Shown in pieces: positions 55,140 to 63,674 of a stretch of DNA of 64,000 bases. The DNA lies in NCBI GenBank assembly GCA_033344895.1, contig JAWPMN010000001.1:2240001-2304000 (forward strand). Reading direction: 5' to 3'. The DNA is from Alphaproteobacteria bacterium (GTDB lineage: Bacteria > Pseudomonadota > Alphaproteobacteria > UBA8366 > Aestuariispiraceae). The notes beneath the pieces were generated by a model. That model did not search any database. It was not told the DNA's origin and saw nothing but the letters and a program-made list of their open reading frames with translations. Within the stretch, counting starts at the first letter, position 1. Every line of letters begins with the position of its first letter. Position numbers and translations under genes: made by a program.

Positions 55140-55455
55140 GGGGCAAATTCTCGGCTGTGATTTCTGGAGTCCATGGAGTCCAGACATGCTCTGGATTCAA
55201 ACTTTCAATGAAAACAGTCGGTTATGGTCAATTCAGAAATCCAGCCGGATTCCTGTCTGGATTTCTGGATTCCTGACGAAACGTGAGGATTTCTGCGGCT
55301 TTCAGACCCCAATCAGAAATCCAAGTGAATACCTCCCCCTAAAGGGGGAGAGGGCTACGCCAGCGCTGACGCTTGGCGAACCCTCTTCGCCATGGTCGTC
55401 GATCCTGCCCGACCATTTCTCCCATCAACATTGTTCAATCAACATGGAGGCAATT
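55140..55455. other. Structured intergenic region after the primase gene
   Basis: 316 bp, no gene supported; the open frame across it continues into the RuvC-like gene but has no RBS or coding look. It holds cagaaatccag / ctggatttctg (55234-55244 / 55257-55267, perfect), a repeated tggagtcca, and cctccccct-aa-agggggagagg. A replication origin or a repetitive insertion are both possible. Confidence 0.55.
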
Positions 55456-55977
55456 ATGCCAGCACCAACCTCTGTCCAAATTCCACCTGACCCGTATGAC
55501 GGTCCTCTCAAAATTCTGGCCCTGGATCTCGGCACCAAAACTGGATGGGCCGTCTGTTTGCCTGACCGAACCATCACCAGCGGTATTGCCGAATTTAAAA
55601 ATGATCGCTGGCAAGGCGGCGGCATGCGCTTTCTTCGGTTCAAGCAATGGCTCACCGAGGTCAAGCAAATGGCCGGTGGTCTGGATGCTGTGTTCATTGA
55701 GGAGGTCCGTCGTCATGCCGGTGTGGATGCCGCCCATGTCTATGGGGGATTTCTCGCTCATGTGACCGCCTGGTGCGAACACCACGCCATTCCTTACGAG
55801 GCTGTCCCGGTCGGCACGATCAAACGTCACGCAACAGGCAAAGGGAACGCCAACAAGGAAGCCATGATTGAGGCCGCTCGCAAACGTGGGTTTGAGCCTG
55901 TCGATGACAACGAAGCCGATGTTTTAGCGATCCTTGATTGGGCCGTGGTCAATCGTGGTGGAGGGGCGGATCAATGA
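55456..55977 (+). CDS. RuvC-like Holliday-junction resolvase
   Basis: 173 aa from ATG 55456 (ggagg six bases upstream). ILALDLGTKTGWAV with the first catalytic Asp (about 24), a central VFIEEVRRHAG, and EADVLAILDWAV at the end fit the RuvC/phage RNase-H fold. It resolves branched phage DNA before packaging. The next gene overlaps its stop (ATGA). Confidence 0.85.
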   Translation: MPAPTSVQIPPDPYDGPLKILALDLGTKTGWAVCLPDRTITSGIAEFKNDRWQGGGMRFLRFKQWLTEVKQMAGGLDAVFIEEVRRHAGVDAAHVYGGFLAHVTAWCEHHAIPYEAVPVGTIKRHATGKGNANKEAMIEAARKRGFEPVDDNEADVLAILDWAVVNRGGGADQ

Positions 55978-56231
55978 ACGGCGAAATGATGCTCAAACAG
56001 GCCGCTGCCATTGTCGGCAATCGTCGGGAAACTTATGGAGAGCCGTCTGCCTCCATGACGGCCATTGCCAAGCGCTGGTCGATCACACTGGGCCAGCCCA
56101 TCACACCCTCGCAGGTGGCTCTGTGCCTGATTGATCTGAAGCTGGCGCGGCTGGCCCATGACCCCGGACATCTCGACAGCATGATTGATGTTGCGGGTTA
56201 TGCCGCCGTGCTGAAGGAGGTGAGCCGATGA
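55974..56231 (+). CDS. DUF6378-like phage protein
   Basis: 85 aa from ATG 55974. MLKQAAAIVGNRRETYGEPSASMTAIAKRWS...QVALCLIDLKLARLAHDPGHLDSMIDVAGYAAVL is a conserved phage pattern that I place in DUF6378; function unknown. Overlaps neighbours on both sides. Confidence 0.75.
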   Translation: MNGEMMLKQAAAIVGNRRETYGEPSASMTAIAKRWSITLGQPITPSQVALCLIDLKLARLAHDPGHLDSMIDVAGYAAVLKEVSR

Positions 56232-56422
56232 GATGGCACCCTCCCGGATACGGCGGTTCGCGCCGTGATGCCGATCAGGTCAAGCGTGATGGTTGGCAGG
56301 AGCAGGGCATGTTGGCGGTTTCCATTGAGGATGACCGTCTGACCTGGCCTGAGAAGGAACTCGTTCGCCAATTGGGCGACAGGCTCTATGGCAAGCGAAA
56401 GGAAGAAGCTCATGAGCAATGA
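56228..56422 (+). CDS. Small phage hypothetical protein
   Basis: 64 aa (MRWHPPGYGGSRRDADQVKRDGW). Charged and soluble, no family recognised. Overlaps both neighbouring genes by a few bases, so it belongs to the coupled series. Confidence 0.6.
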   Translation: MRWHPPGYGGSRRDADQVKRDGWQEQGMLAVSIEDDRLTWPEKELVRQLGDRLYGKRKEEAHEQ

Positions 56423-56855
56423 TCAATGGACAGCCTCCCTTGTGGAGGAGCGGTTGGCGGAAGCCGCAGGGGTGTTGAAGCGTCTGCCTGAAGAAAAGGT
56501 GCAGGGCTATTTCTCGGCTTGGCCTGACGTCGTTCACAACATCCATGAATCATTTGGTTGGCATGACCCCGTGCTACGCAGGCCCTGGCCGTCTCCGGGA
56601 TCCATTGACCGGATGGATGAGGCGATGCAATGGCTGCAGTGGCTGGAAGCAGACGTTGCCAAGATCTGCTGGTTTCGTGCGGCGGGCGAGCGCTGGAAGA
56701 AGATCTGCGGACGAGTGGGATTGCAGCGCACGGCAGTCCATCAACGCTACCTTTTTGGTCATTGTGTCATTGCCTGGAAGCTTAACGGTCATAGGGTGCC
56801 GCGTAATTGTTCGCGTCGTAAAGTGATAGAGATGGTTCAATCGGCGAAGGCATGA
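56412..56855 (+). CDS. DUF6362-like phage protein
   Basis: 147 aa from ATG 56412. WTASLVEERLAEAAGVLKRLPEEKVQGYFSAWPDV and SIDRMDEAMQWLQWLEADVAKICWFRAAGERWKKICGRVGLQRTAVHQRY match the small phage family DUF6362, with an HTH-like end. Last gene of the block; a 385-bp non-coding stretch follows. Confidence 0.75.
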   Translation: MSNDQWTASLVEERLAEAAGVLKRLPEEKVQGYFSAWPDVVHNIHESFGWHDPVLRRPWPSPGSIDRMDEAMQWLQWLEADVAKICWFRAAGERWKKICGRVGLQRTAVHQRYLFGHCVIAWKLNGHRVPRNCSRRKVIEMVQSAKA

Positions 56856-57239
56856 GTAGGGGATAGAAAGGTGTTCGGCGAACACTTTTCGCGCGGACAA
56901 AAACAGCGGTTTAGGCTACATTTTTTGCCAAGCTTGCGAGAGGCGCGTCTGGGACAGGATGCCTCAAAGCTTAAGAAATTCATCGAATTTGAGCGAAGTC
57001 ACGGGTCCTTCCTGGCCGATATCCTATGCGGGCGGGCTCAGCGCGGGATTTTCCTAGTGACGCCCTGAAAAAAGCCATTTCGTTTCGCTTGGAGCAGATC
57101 TCCCATCGAGGTCTGTTCGGCAGAACCGTTGGCGATGTGGCTATCGCTCACATGATCGACAAAACGAAACCGTGTCCGAGGTCATTTCGTTTCAAAGCGA
57201 AATGCCGCCTGTCTTTGCCATCCATTTAACGAGGTCATT
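56856..57239. promoter_or_regulatory. Intergenic control region before the methyltransferase gene
   Basis: 384 bp. Two dyads: gtgttcg-g-cgaacac (56871-56885), and catttcg-tttcaaag-cgaaatg (57183-57204), plus a second catttcgttt (57076-57085). A 65-codon frame from GTG 56871 to 57068 is present, but without a convincing RBS or homology; its first codons overlap the first dyad. Likely regulates the methyltransferase and late genes. Confidence 0.5.
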
Positions 57240-58496
57240 TTGAGCGCACAGATCATCAATGTTGGTGACAAGGTCGAGATGGTCGCTGTTAGCGATCTGG
57301 CTTGTCACCCGGAAAACCCACGTCGGGGGAACCTTGATGAGATCCGCTCCAGCATCCGTGCAAACGGATTTTATGGTGCGTTGGTCGTCCAACGTTCCAC
57401 CGGTCACATTCTTGCGGGTAATCACCGCTTCATGGCTGCGGAGGCCGAGGGACTGGACCGGGTTCCGGTGATCTATGTGGATGCCGATGATGAGGATGCA
57501 AAAGCCATTCTGGTTGGCGACAATCGCCTATCCGATCTGGCGGAAAACGATCCGGAGCTTCTGGCTGCTCTGCTTCAGGCAATCCAATCGCGCGATGTTG
57601 GTCTGACGGGCACGGGCTATTCTGATGACGACCTCGCCCAGATGCTGGCGCAAGCCGCCGGTGACATGGGGGCCGAGCTCGAGGGTGAAGATAATATTCC
57701 AGATACCCCGGAACAACCGGTCGCCCAGCCAGGAGATCTTTGGGTGCTTGGGAACCATCGTTTGATCTGTGGTGATGCAACCGTTGCCACCGACGTGGAG
57801 AGATTGCTGGGGCCGGTCAAGCCGTTGCTCATGGTGACCGATCCGCCCTATGGGGTCGAGTATGACCCGAACTGGCGGAACAAGGCAGGAGCCGCTGCGA
57901 CTAAACGCACAGGCAAGGTGCTCAATGATGATCGTGCTGACTGGTACGATGCCTGGGTCTTGTTTCCCGGTGATGTCGCCTATGTCTGGCATGGCGCTTT
58001 GCATGCAACGACGGTCGCTGACAGTTTGGAACGTGCCCACTTCAATGTTCGCTCCCAGATCATCTGGGCCAAGGAACGCTTGGTTCTGAGCCGGGGTGAT
58101 TATCACTGGCAGCACGAGCCTTGTTGGTATGCGGTCAAAAAGAATGGCAAGGGTCACTGGGCAGGGGATCGCAAGCAAACGACGCTATGGCAGATTTCCA
58201 GCCGGGATCAGGATGCTGAAACCGTTCATGGCACTCAGAAGCCAGTCGAATGTATGCGTCGTCCGATTTTAAATAACTCTAGCCCGGGTCAGGCTGTTTA
58301 TGAGCCTTTCATGGGATCGGGAACGACCTTGATCGCGGCGGAAAGCACGGGACGGGTCTGTTATGGTTTGGAATTGAACCCGGCTTATGTGGATGTCGCT
58401 ATTACACGCTGGCAGAACATCACCGGTCTGAAAGCCATATTGGACGGCGATGGTCGTTCGTTTGAAGAGATTATTAACGAGAGGTCGGAAACGTGA
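57240..58496 (+). CDS. ParB-domain / DNA methyltransferase fusion
   Basis: 418 aa from TTG 57240, supported by the gagg motif upstream. Residues 1-145 are a ParB/Srx-like domain (HPENPRRGNLDEIRSSIRANGFYGALVV and GNHRFMAAEAEG). Then a methyltransferase with DPPYGVEYD at 201-209 and, later, FMGSGTT (about 356), the beta order for N6-adenine or N4-cytosine. No restriction partner is present. Phage orphan methylases protect the genome or time packaging. I cannot tell the base or site modified. Confidence 0.87.
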   Translation: MSAQIINVGDKVEMVAVSDLACHPENPRRGNLDEIRSSIRANGFYGALVVQRSTGHILAGNHRFMAAEAEGLDRVPVIYVDADDEDAKAILVGDNRLSDLAENDPELLAALLQAIQSRDVGLTGTGYSDDDLAQMLAQAAGDMGAELEGEDNIPDTPEQPVAQPGDLWVLGNHRLICGDATVATDVERLLGPVKPLLMVTDPPYGVEYDPNWRNKAGAAATKRTGKVLNDDRADWYDAWVLFPGDVAYVWHGALHATTVADSLERAHFNVRSQIIWAKERLVLSRGDYHWQHEPCWYAVKKNGKGHWAGDRKQTTLWQISSRDQDAETVHGTQKPVECMRRPILNNSSPGQAVYEPFMGSGTTLIAAESTGRVCYGLELNPAYVDVAITRWQNITGLKAILDGDGRSFEEIINERSET

Positions 58497-58720
58497 GACA
58501 GTCCAGACGTATGTCCTTTTTGGAATCACTGACCAATGTCGCTGTGGGTTACGGCGTGGCTGTCACAGCGCAAATTGCAGTGTTCCCTCTGTTCGGTCTG
58601 GAAGTCTCCCTCTCGGACAATCTGGTGATCGGCGCGATCTTTACAGGTATCTCGATTTTGCGCAGCTATACCCTGCGCCGGATATTTGAAGAAATTCGGG
58701 TTCGGAAGGTCTGGGGCTGA
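58493..58720 (+). CDS. DUF7220-like small membrane protein
   Basis: 75 aa from GTG 58493. Two hydrophobic stretches (NVAVGYGVAVTAQIAVFPLFG and NLVIGAIFTGISILRSYTLR) give two membrane helices ending in a basic tail (RRIFEEIRVRKVWG). A small phage family of unknown role. Overlaps the methyltransferase stop. Confidence 0.7.
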   Translation: MRQSRRMSFLESLTNVAVGYGVAVTAQIAVFPLFGLEVSLSDNLVIGAIFTGISILRSYTLRRIFEEIRVRKVWG

Positions 58721-58721
58721 A

Positions 58722-59162
58722 TTATGCTTCATCGTGAATTCGATAGACCTGCTTGCCGCTGTAAGACTGCTCGTTGACCACATTGAAGCCGAGTTTTTTC
58801 CGGAGCACATTGCTGATCGCTCCTCGCACGGTGTGGGGTTGCCAGCCGGTGGCTTTCGTCAATTCTTCGATGGAAGCGCCTGCCCCGGTTTGAAGCATAT
58901 CAATCAGAATGGACTGCTTGGTGATCCGCTTAGGCTTAGCTTCTTTAACCTTTTGGGGAACGGTGGTCTTTGGCGTTTCGATCCTGGTCAAACCAGCGGC
59001 CTGAAGGATTTGTTCGCGGGTTAGTTTGTGTTCTTTCATCAATTCCATAACCCGGTCGACGGCTTTGGATTTGTAATTGAACGATTTGGCTGTGGTTGGC
59101 GTCCCAGTAATGGTTTCGATCGCACGGGCCAATTGGCTGACTTTGAGTTTCTTGATTTCCAT
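58722..59162 (-). CDS. DUF3489 protein
   Basis: 146 aa. KQSILIDMLQTGAGASIEELTKATGWQPHTVRGAISNVLRKKLGFNV is a DUF3489 winged-helix core, found widely on alphaproteobacterial phages and plasmids. Likely DNA-binding. Leftward, opposed to the methyltransferase operon, 15 bp from the 59178 gene. Confidence 0.85.
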   Translation of the reverse strand: MEIKKLKVSQLARAIETITGTPTTAKSFNYKSKAVDRVMELMKEHKLTREQILQAAGLTRIETPKTTVPQKVKEAKPKRITKQSILIDMLQTGAGASIEELTKATGWQPHTVRGAISNVLRKKLGFNVVNEQSYSGKQVYRIHDEA

Positions 59163-59177
59163 GGGGCTTAGCTCCGC

Positions 59178-59426
59178 TCAGTAGTTTTCTTTGAAGGCGA
59201 AAAAGCGGACGGTCTTGCCGCCCGGCATGTTGACCCGGGCGATCGGCGCGTCGAGGTCAATTCGGCTGGTGTCGACCATGTTGATCGCTTGGCTTTCGGT
59301 TTTGCCTGTGTGGTAGCCGATAAAGTGGGTGACCATTTCAATGAGTTCGTCCTGACTTGAGGCGCGGTTCCAAGGGCGGGGCAATTCGGTGCTGCCGTCG
59401 TTCATCATGATGGCAATGCTGGTCAT
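59178..59426 (-). CDS. Hypothetical 82-aa phage protein
   Basis: Soluble; SSQDELIEMVTHFIGYHTGKTESQAINMVDTSRIDLDAPIARVNMPGGKTVRFFAFKENY. No family recognised. It is upstream in the leftward pair with DUF3489 and diverges from the terminase block. Confidence 0.6.
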   Translation of the reverse strand: MTSIAIMMNDGSTELPRPWNRASSQDELIEMVTHFIGYHTGKTESQAINMVDTSRIDLDAPIARVNMPGGKTVRFFAFKENY

Positions 59427-59527
59427 GGATTTTCCTTTCGTTTCAAGCGTTTGGCTGAATTCAGTAACGCTCTTAATCGAAAGGTCATCAAGTCTAATAG
59501 ACTGTAATTAATCACTTTTTGGCGGTC

Positions 59528-60103
59528 ATGTCGGATAATACTCAGCCCATTTCTGTGATATCGAGCCTGCTCGATATCTCCGAGCGGCGGGTCCAGCAGT
59601 TATCGAAAGCCGGTGTCATCCCGAAGGCGGCAAGGGGTCGGTACGAGCTTATTGGTTCGGTACGTGGCTATATCCGCCATCTGCGTGATCTCAATCTGAA
59701 GGGAGAGGCGGGGAACGCCGATTATGGAACGGAACGAGCCCGGTTGGTGAAGGCCAAGGCTGATCTTGCAGAGATGGAAGCCTCACAGATGCGAGGGGAT
59801 TTGCTCTCTGCTCCTGACGTGAAAGTGGCCTGGACTGAAATCGTGGCGCTGATGCGGGCACGGCTGCTGGTGCTGCCTGACAAAATCGCACCGGTGGTTC
59901 ATGAAACAACAAGCCTCAACCAAGCAAGGGACGTCATCAAAAAGGCGATCCACGAAGTGCTCACGGAAATCGCCGAAACCGACGTTGAAATCGTCCATCA
60001 CATTGATGGGGACGACAGCGCTGCAACAGGTGGCGAAACAAACGCTGGAGGCGGTAGCACCACCGCCAGATCTAACCGTAAGTCAGTGGGCGGACAAAAA
60101 TAG
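59528..60103 (+). CDS. Phage terminase small subunit (Nu1-like)
   Basis: 191 aa from ATG 59528 (MSDNTQPISVISSLLDISERRVQQLSKAGVIPKA). The HTH at residues about 8-30 and RARLVKAKADLAEMEASQMRGDLLSAPDVKVAWTEIVALMRARLLVLPDKIAP are Nu1-type terminase small subunit features. It overlaps the large subunit by 98 bp in another frame. Confidence 0.85.
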   Translation: MSDNTQPISVISSLLDISERRVQQLSKAGVIPKAARGRYELIGSVRGYIRHLRDLNLKGEAGNADYGTERARLVKAKADLAEMEASQMRGDLLSAPDVKVAWTEIVALMRARLLVLPDKIAPVVHETTSLNQARDVIKKAIHEVLTEIAETDVEIVHHIDGDDSAATGGETNAGGGSTTARSNRKSVGGQK

Positions 60104-61943
60104 ACGACTGAGCTCTGAAGCGAGCTCCGAGCCCGGACAATGGGTGACGGAACGCGCCGAGTATCAACGCGGCATCATGAATGCCATTTCCGATGCCTCG
60201 GTAGAAACCGTGGTTGTGAAGACCTCGGCTCAGGTCGGCAAGACGGAATGCATCCTGAACACGGTCGGCTATCACGTTGATCAGGATCCATCACCCATCA
60301 TGGTGGTGATGCCGACAGAACGTGATGCCGAGACCTGGTCTAAAGACCGCTTTGCACCCATGGCGCGGGATACGCCGTGCCTTTATGGGAAGCTGTCGGA
60401 TCCGAAGTCTCGGGATGGATCGAACAAGATCCTGCACAAGAAGTTTGTCGGGGGTCATTTGACGATCGTTGGTGCGAACGCACCTTCGGGTTTGGCCATG
60501 CGTCCAATCCGGATCCTTCTGTGTGATGAAGTCGATCGCTACCCGCCCAGTGCGGGAGCGGAAGGTGACCCGGTTAATCTGGCGCGAAAGCGCACGGTGA
60601 CGTTCTGGAACCGCAAGATCGTTCTGGTCTCAACGCCGACGATCAAAGGTGTGAGCCGGATTGATGCGGCTTGGGAAGAAAGTGATAAACGATGGTTTTG
60701 GGTTCCTTGCCCGGATTGCGGAACCCATCAGGTTCTGAGGTGGGAACAGGTCCATTGGGAAAAGGACGCTGCTGGTGCCCACCTGCCGGAAACGGCCCAC
60801 TACGTTTGTGTGGAGTGTGGCTCGGTTTGGTCGGATGCGCAGCGGTGGTCTGTAATCCGTCATGGTGAATGGCGAGCAGAAAACCCTTTCGCCGGGATCG
60901 CAGGGTTCCATCTGAATGAAATTTATTCGCCATGGGTTCGATTGGAAAACATGGTACGGGCGTTTTTGTCTGCCAAAGCCCAAGGGGCCGAGGGCATGAA
61001 AACCTTCGTGAACACCTCTCTCGGTGAGACCTGGGTCGAAACCGGCGAAGCCCCAGATTGGGAGCGCCTGTACGATCAGCGCCAGCAATGGTCGCCGGGA
61101 ACGGTACCAGAGGGCGGTTTGTTTTTGACGGCGGGGGCCGATATTCAGAAAGGCCGCATCGAAGTGGATGTCTGGGCCTGGGGACGTGGACTGGAAAGCT
61201 GGTTGGTGGATCACATCGTCATTGATGGTGGTCCGCACGATCCAGACCCCTGGCTGAAACTGGAAGCTCTATTGGATCAAACTTGGCCCCATGTAAGTGG
61301 GGCGCATCTTCGTATCGCCAAACTGGCTGTCGATACCGGCTATGAAGCTTCGGCTGTCTATGCCTGGGCTCGACGGGTTGGTTTTGGTCAGGTTGCCCCC
61401 ATTAAGGGAGTTGAAGGGTTCAATCGGTCCAGTCCGGTTTCAGGTCCCACGTTCGTTGATGCGACCGATGGCGGCAAGAAGCTTAAACGCGGCGCTCGGC
61501 TTTGGACGGTTTCTGTCTCGACCTTTAAATCCGAGACCTACAGGTTTCTTCGAGCATCTCGTCCAACGGATGAGGAAAGAGCCGAGGGAGCTGAGTATTT
61601 ACCCGGCACGGTTCATTTGCCGACCTGGGTGGAGACGGAATGGCTTAAGCAGTTGGTTGCCGAGCAGCTTGTGACCGTCAAGAACAAGCGCGGCTTCACA
61701 CGTCTTGAATGGCAAAAACTGCGTGAACGTAATGAAGCTCTGGATTGCCGGGTGTACGCACGGGCAGCCGCATGGATTGCGGGAGCCGATCGATGGTCTG
61801 CAGAAAAATGGACAGACCTTGAAGATCAGCTTGGTGTCCCGGCTCAAGATGCCGAAGCAGCGGGCATGATCAACCGACCATCCCACCCGCCAACGGAAAA
61901 ACGCCGTTCGGATTGGTTAGGTCGGCGTGACAACTGGTTTTAA
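60006..61943 (+). CDS. Phage terminase large subunit (GpA family)
   Basis: 645 aa from ATG 60006 (MGTTALQQVAKQTLEAVAPP). Walker A variant TSAQVGKTE at 73-81, ILLCDEVDRY (Walker B), and CPDCGTHQVLRW with CVECGSVW (zinc site). The C-terminal nuclease region follows KLAVDTGYEAS. This is the lambda gpA/GpA family, which packages DNA into the head. Confidence 0.92.
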   Translation: MGTTALQQVAKQTLEAVAPPPDLTVSQWADKNRRLSSEASSEPGQWVTERAEYQRGIMNAISDASVETVVVKTSAQVGKTECILNTVGYHVDQDPSPIMVVMPTERDAETWSKDRFAPMARDTPCLYGKLSDPKSRDGSNKILHKKFVGGHLTIVGANAPSGLAMRPIRILLCDEVDRYPPSAGAEGDPVNLARKRTVTFWNRKIVLVSTPTIKGVSRIDAAWEESDKRWFWVPCPDCGTHQVLRWEQVHWEKDAAGAHLPETAHYVCVECGSVWSDAQRWSVIRHGEWRAENPFAGIAGFHLNEIYSPWVRLENMVRAFLSAKAQGAEGMKTFVNTSLGETWVETGEAPDWERLYDQRQQWSPGTVPEGGLFLTAGADIQKGRIEVDVWAWGRGLESWLVDHIVIDGGPHDPDPWLKLEALLDQTWPHVSGAHLRIAKLAVDTGYEASAVYAWARRVGFGQVAPIKGVEGFNRSSPVSGPTFVDATDGGKKLKRGARLWTVSVSTFKSETYRFLRASRPTDEERAEGAEYLPGTVHLPTWVETEWLKQLVAEQLVTVKNKRGFTRLEWQKLRERNEALDCRVYARAAAWIAGADRWSAEKWTDLEDQLGVPAQDAEAAGMINRPSHPPTEKRRSDWLGRRDNWF

Positions 61944-61955
61944 GGAAAATTCACG

Positions 61956-62165
61956 ATGACGTCTTGGTCAGATACAGAACTGGCAGCGCTTAAACGCGCC
62001 TATGCCAGCGGGACGTTGCGTGTCAGCTATGACGGTAAATCCGTCGAATACGGTTCAGCGGAAGACTTGATCAGCCGGATCCGAACCATTGAGCGAGATA
62101 TTGCCGCAAGCAAGAAGCCTCTGCCGGTTGCGGGATTTGCGGGATTCAGCCGAGGCAATTCTTGA
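61956..62165 (+). CDS. gpW-like head-tail joining protein
   Basis: 69 aa. MTSWSDTELAALKRAYASGTLRVSYDGKSVEYGSAEDLISRIRTIERDIA is the gpW family pattern, a small protein at the head-tail neck. Between terminase and portal, the expected place. Confidence 0.85.
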   Translation: MTSWSDTELAALKRAYASGTLRVSYDGKSVEYGSAEDLISRIRTIERDIAASKKPLPVAGFAGFSRGNS

Positions 62166-63661
62166 TGACGGTTAGCTGGTTGGATAAAGCCGTCGCGGTC
62201 TTTGCACCCGTCACTGCCACAAGGAGGGCTTTGGCTCGTCAGGCATTTGACGGCCTGGCTCGTGGTTATGATGGTGCGTCCAAAGGGCGCAGAACTGATG
62301 GCTGGAGAACCGCTGGCACGTCTGCAGATACTGAAGTGGGCATGGCCAGCGCGTTGTTGCGTGATCGCATGCGTGATCTTGTTCGCAACAATCCCCATGC
62401 GGCCAAAGCCGTGTCCGTGTTGGTCAACAACATCATTGGAGCGGGCATCATGCCCCGGGCGGTTTCGGGTAACGAGGCGCTCGACAAAGCCGTCAACAAA
62501 CTCTGGGATCAGTGGTCTCGTCATTGTGATGCCGATGGTCAGTTGGATTTCTACGGTCTGCAGACCTTGATCTGTCGTGAGATGGTCGAGGCGGGAGAGG
62601 TGTTGGTTCGCCGCCGTATGCGGAAAGCCTCTGATGGTCTTAACGTTCCAATGCAGCTCCAGATCCTTGAAGCTGACTTTCTGGATGCGACAAGAAACGG
62701 AGAGACTGCCGGGAAGGATCGCCTTGTCCAGGGTGTGCAGTTCAACGGCATAGGGCAGAGAAAGGCCTATTGGATTTATGAAAGCCATCCCGGTGACGCC
62801 TATGGTGCCATTCAAGGGAGCTTCCAAAGTAAGGCAGTTTCCGCCACCGATATTGTGCATGTCTATGAAAAGCAACGTGTGCAGGTTCGCGGTGTTCCAT
62901 GGGGAGCGCCGGTCATTCGATCTTTACGTGATCTTGATGACTATGAGGTTGCCGAGATCGTTCGCAAGAAAACGGAAGCCTGCGTCACGGCGATTGTTTT
63001 TGGTGATGATGAATCCCAACAAGGCGTTGCTCCTGCTGTCACCGATGCTGATGGTAAACGGGTGGAGCAGTTTGAACCCGGGCTCATTGCTTATGCTCGC
63101 GGCGGCAAGGACATCAAATTCAATCAGCCAGCGGCCACGGGAGGCTACGGCGAATACAAACGCGCAAGCCTCCACACCATATCGGCGGGTTTTCGGGTCC
63201 CTTATGAATTGCTCACTGGTGATTTAAGCCAGGTGAACTATTCGTCAATTCGTGCCGGTCTCGTCGAGTTCAGGCGGATGATTGATGCTGTCCAATGGCA
63301 GCTGTTCATTCCCATGCTTTGCCAACCTGTCTGGAACTGGTTCACCGAAGCGGCCTGGGTGGCGGGACACATCCCTGAACCGGACGTCCCTGAGGAATGG
63401 TCTCCACCGAAATTCGAAGCGGTCGATCCCATGAAAGATGCCATGGCGGATCTGCTCTCCATTCGATCCGGCACCATGACTTTGGCGGAAGCCATCGCGC
63501 GGCAAGGCCGCAATCCTGATGCCGTTCTGGCGGAAATTGCCAGCATGAACACCAAGCTGGATGCCGCCGGGATTGTTTTGGACTCAGACCCAAGGCGGGT
63601 CACCAAGACAGGCAGTGCGCAGACGACAGACGCCTTTGCTGCGACCGACACCACAGACTGA
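62162..63661 (+). CDS. Phage portal protein (lambda gpB family)
   Basis: 499 aa. RDRMRDLVRNNPHAAKAVSVLVNNIIGAGI, then LQILEADFLD, and VPYELLTGDLSQVNYSSIRAGLVEFRR are portal signatures of the lambda family. Forms the dodecameric vertex through which DNA enters. It overlaps gpW by four bases; 13 bp separate it from the next gene. Confidence 0.9.
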   Translation: MMTVSWLDKAVAVFAPVTATRRALARQAFDGLARGYDGASKGRRTDGWRTAGTSADTEVGMASALLRDRMRDLVRNNPHAAKAVSVLVNNIIGAGIMPRAVSGNEALDKAVNKLWDQWSRHCDADGQLDFYGLQTLICREMVEAGEVLVRRRMRKASDGLNVPMQLQILEADFLDATRNGETAGKDRLVQGVQFNGIGQRKAYWIYESHPGDAYGAIQGSFQSKAVSATDIVHVYEKQRVQVRGVPWGAPVIRSLRDLDDYEVAEIVRKKTEACVTAIVFGDDESQQGVAPAVTDADGKRVEQFEPGLIAYARGGKDIKFNQPAATGGYGEYKRASLHTISAGFRVPYELLTGDLSQVNYSSIRAGLVEFRRMIDAVQWQLFIPMLCQPVWNWFTEAAWVAGHIPEPDVPEEWSPPKFEAVDPMKDAMADLLSIRSGTMTLAEAIARQGRNPDAVLAEIASMNTKLDAAGIVLDSDPRRVTKTGSAQTTDAFAATDTTD

Positions 63662-63674
63662 AATTGAGGATCAG

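Noticed and set aside
54994-55455. N-terminal extension of the RuvC-like gene
   Set aside because: Frame crosses a repeat-rich gap; a good RBS precedes ATG 55456.
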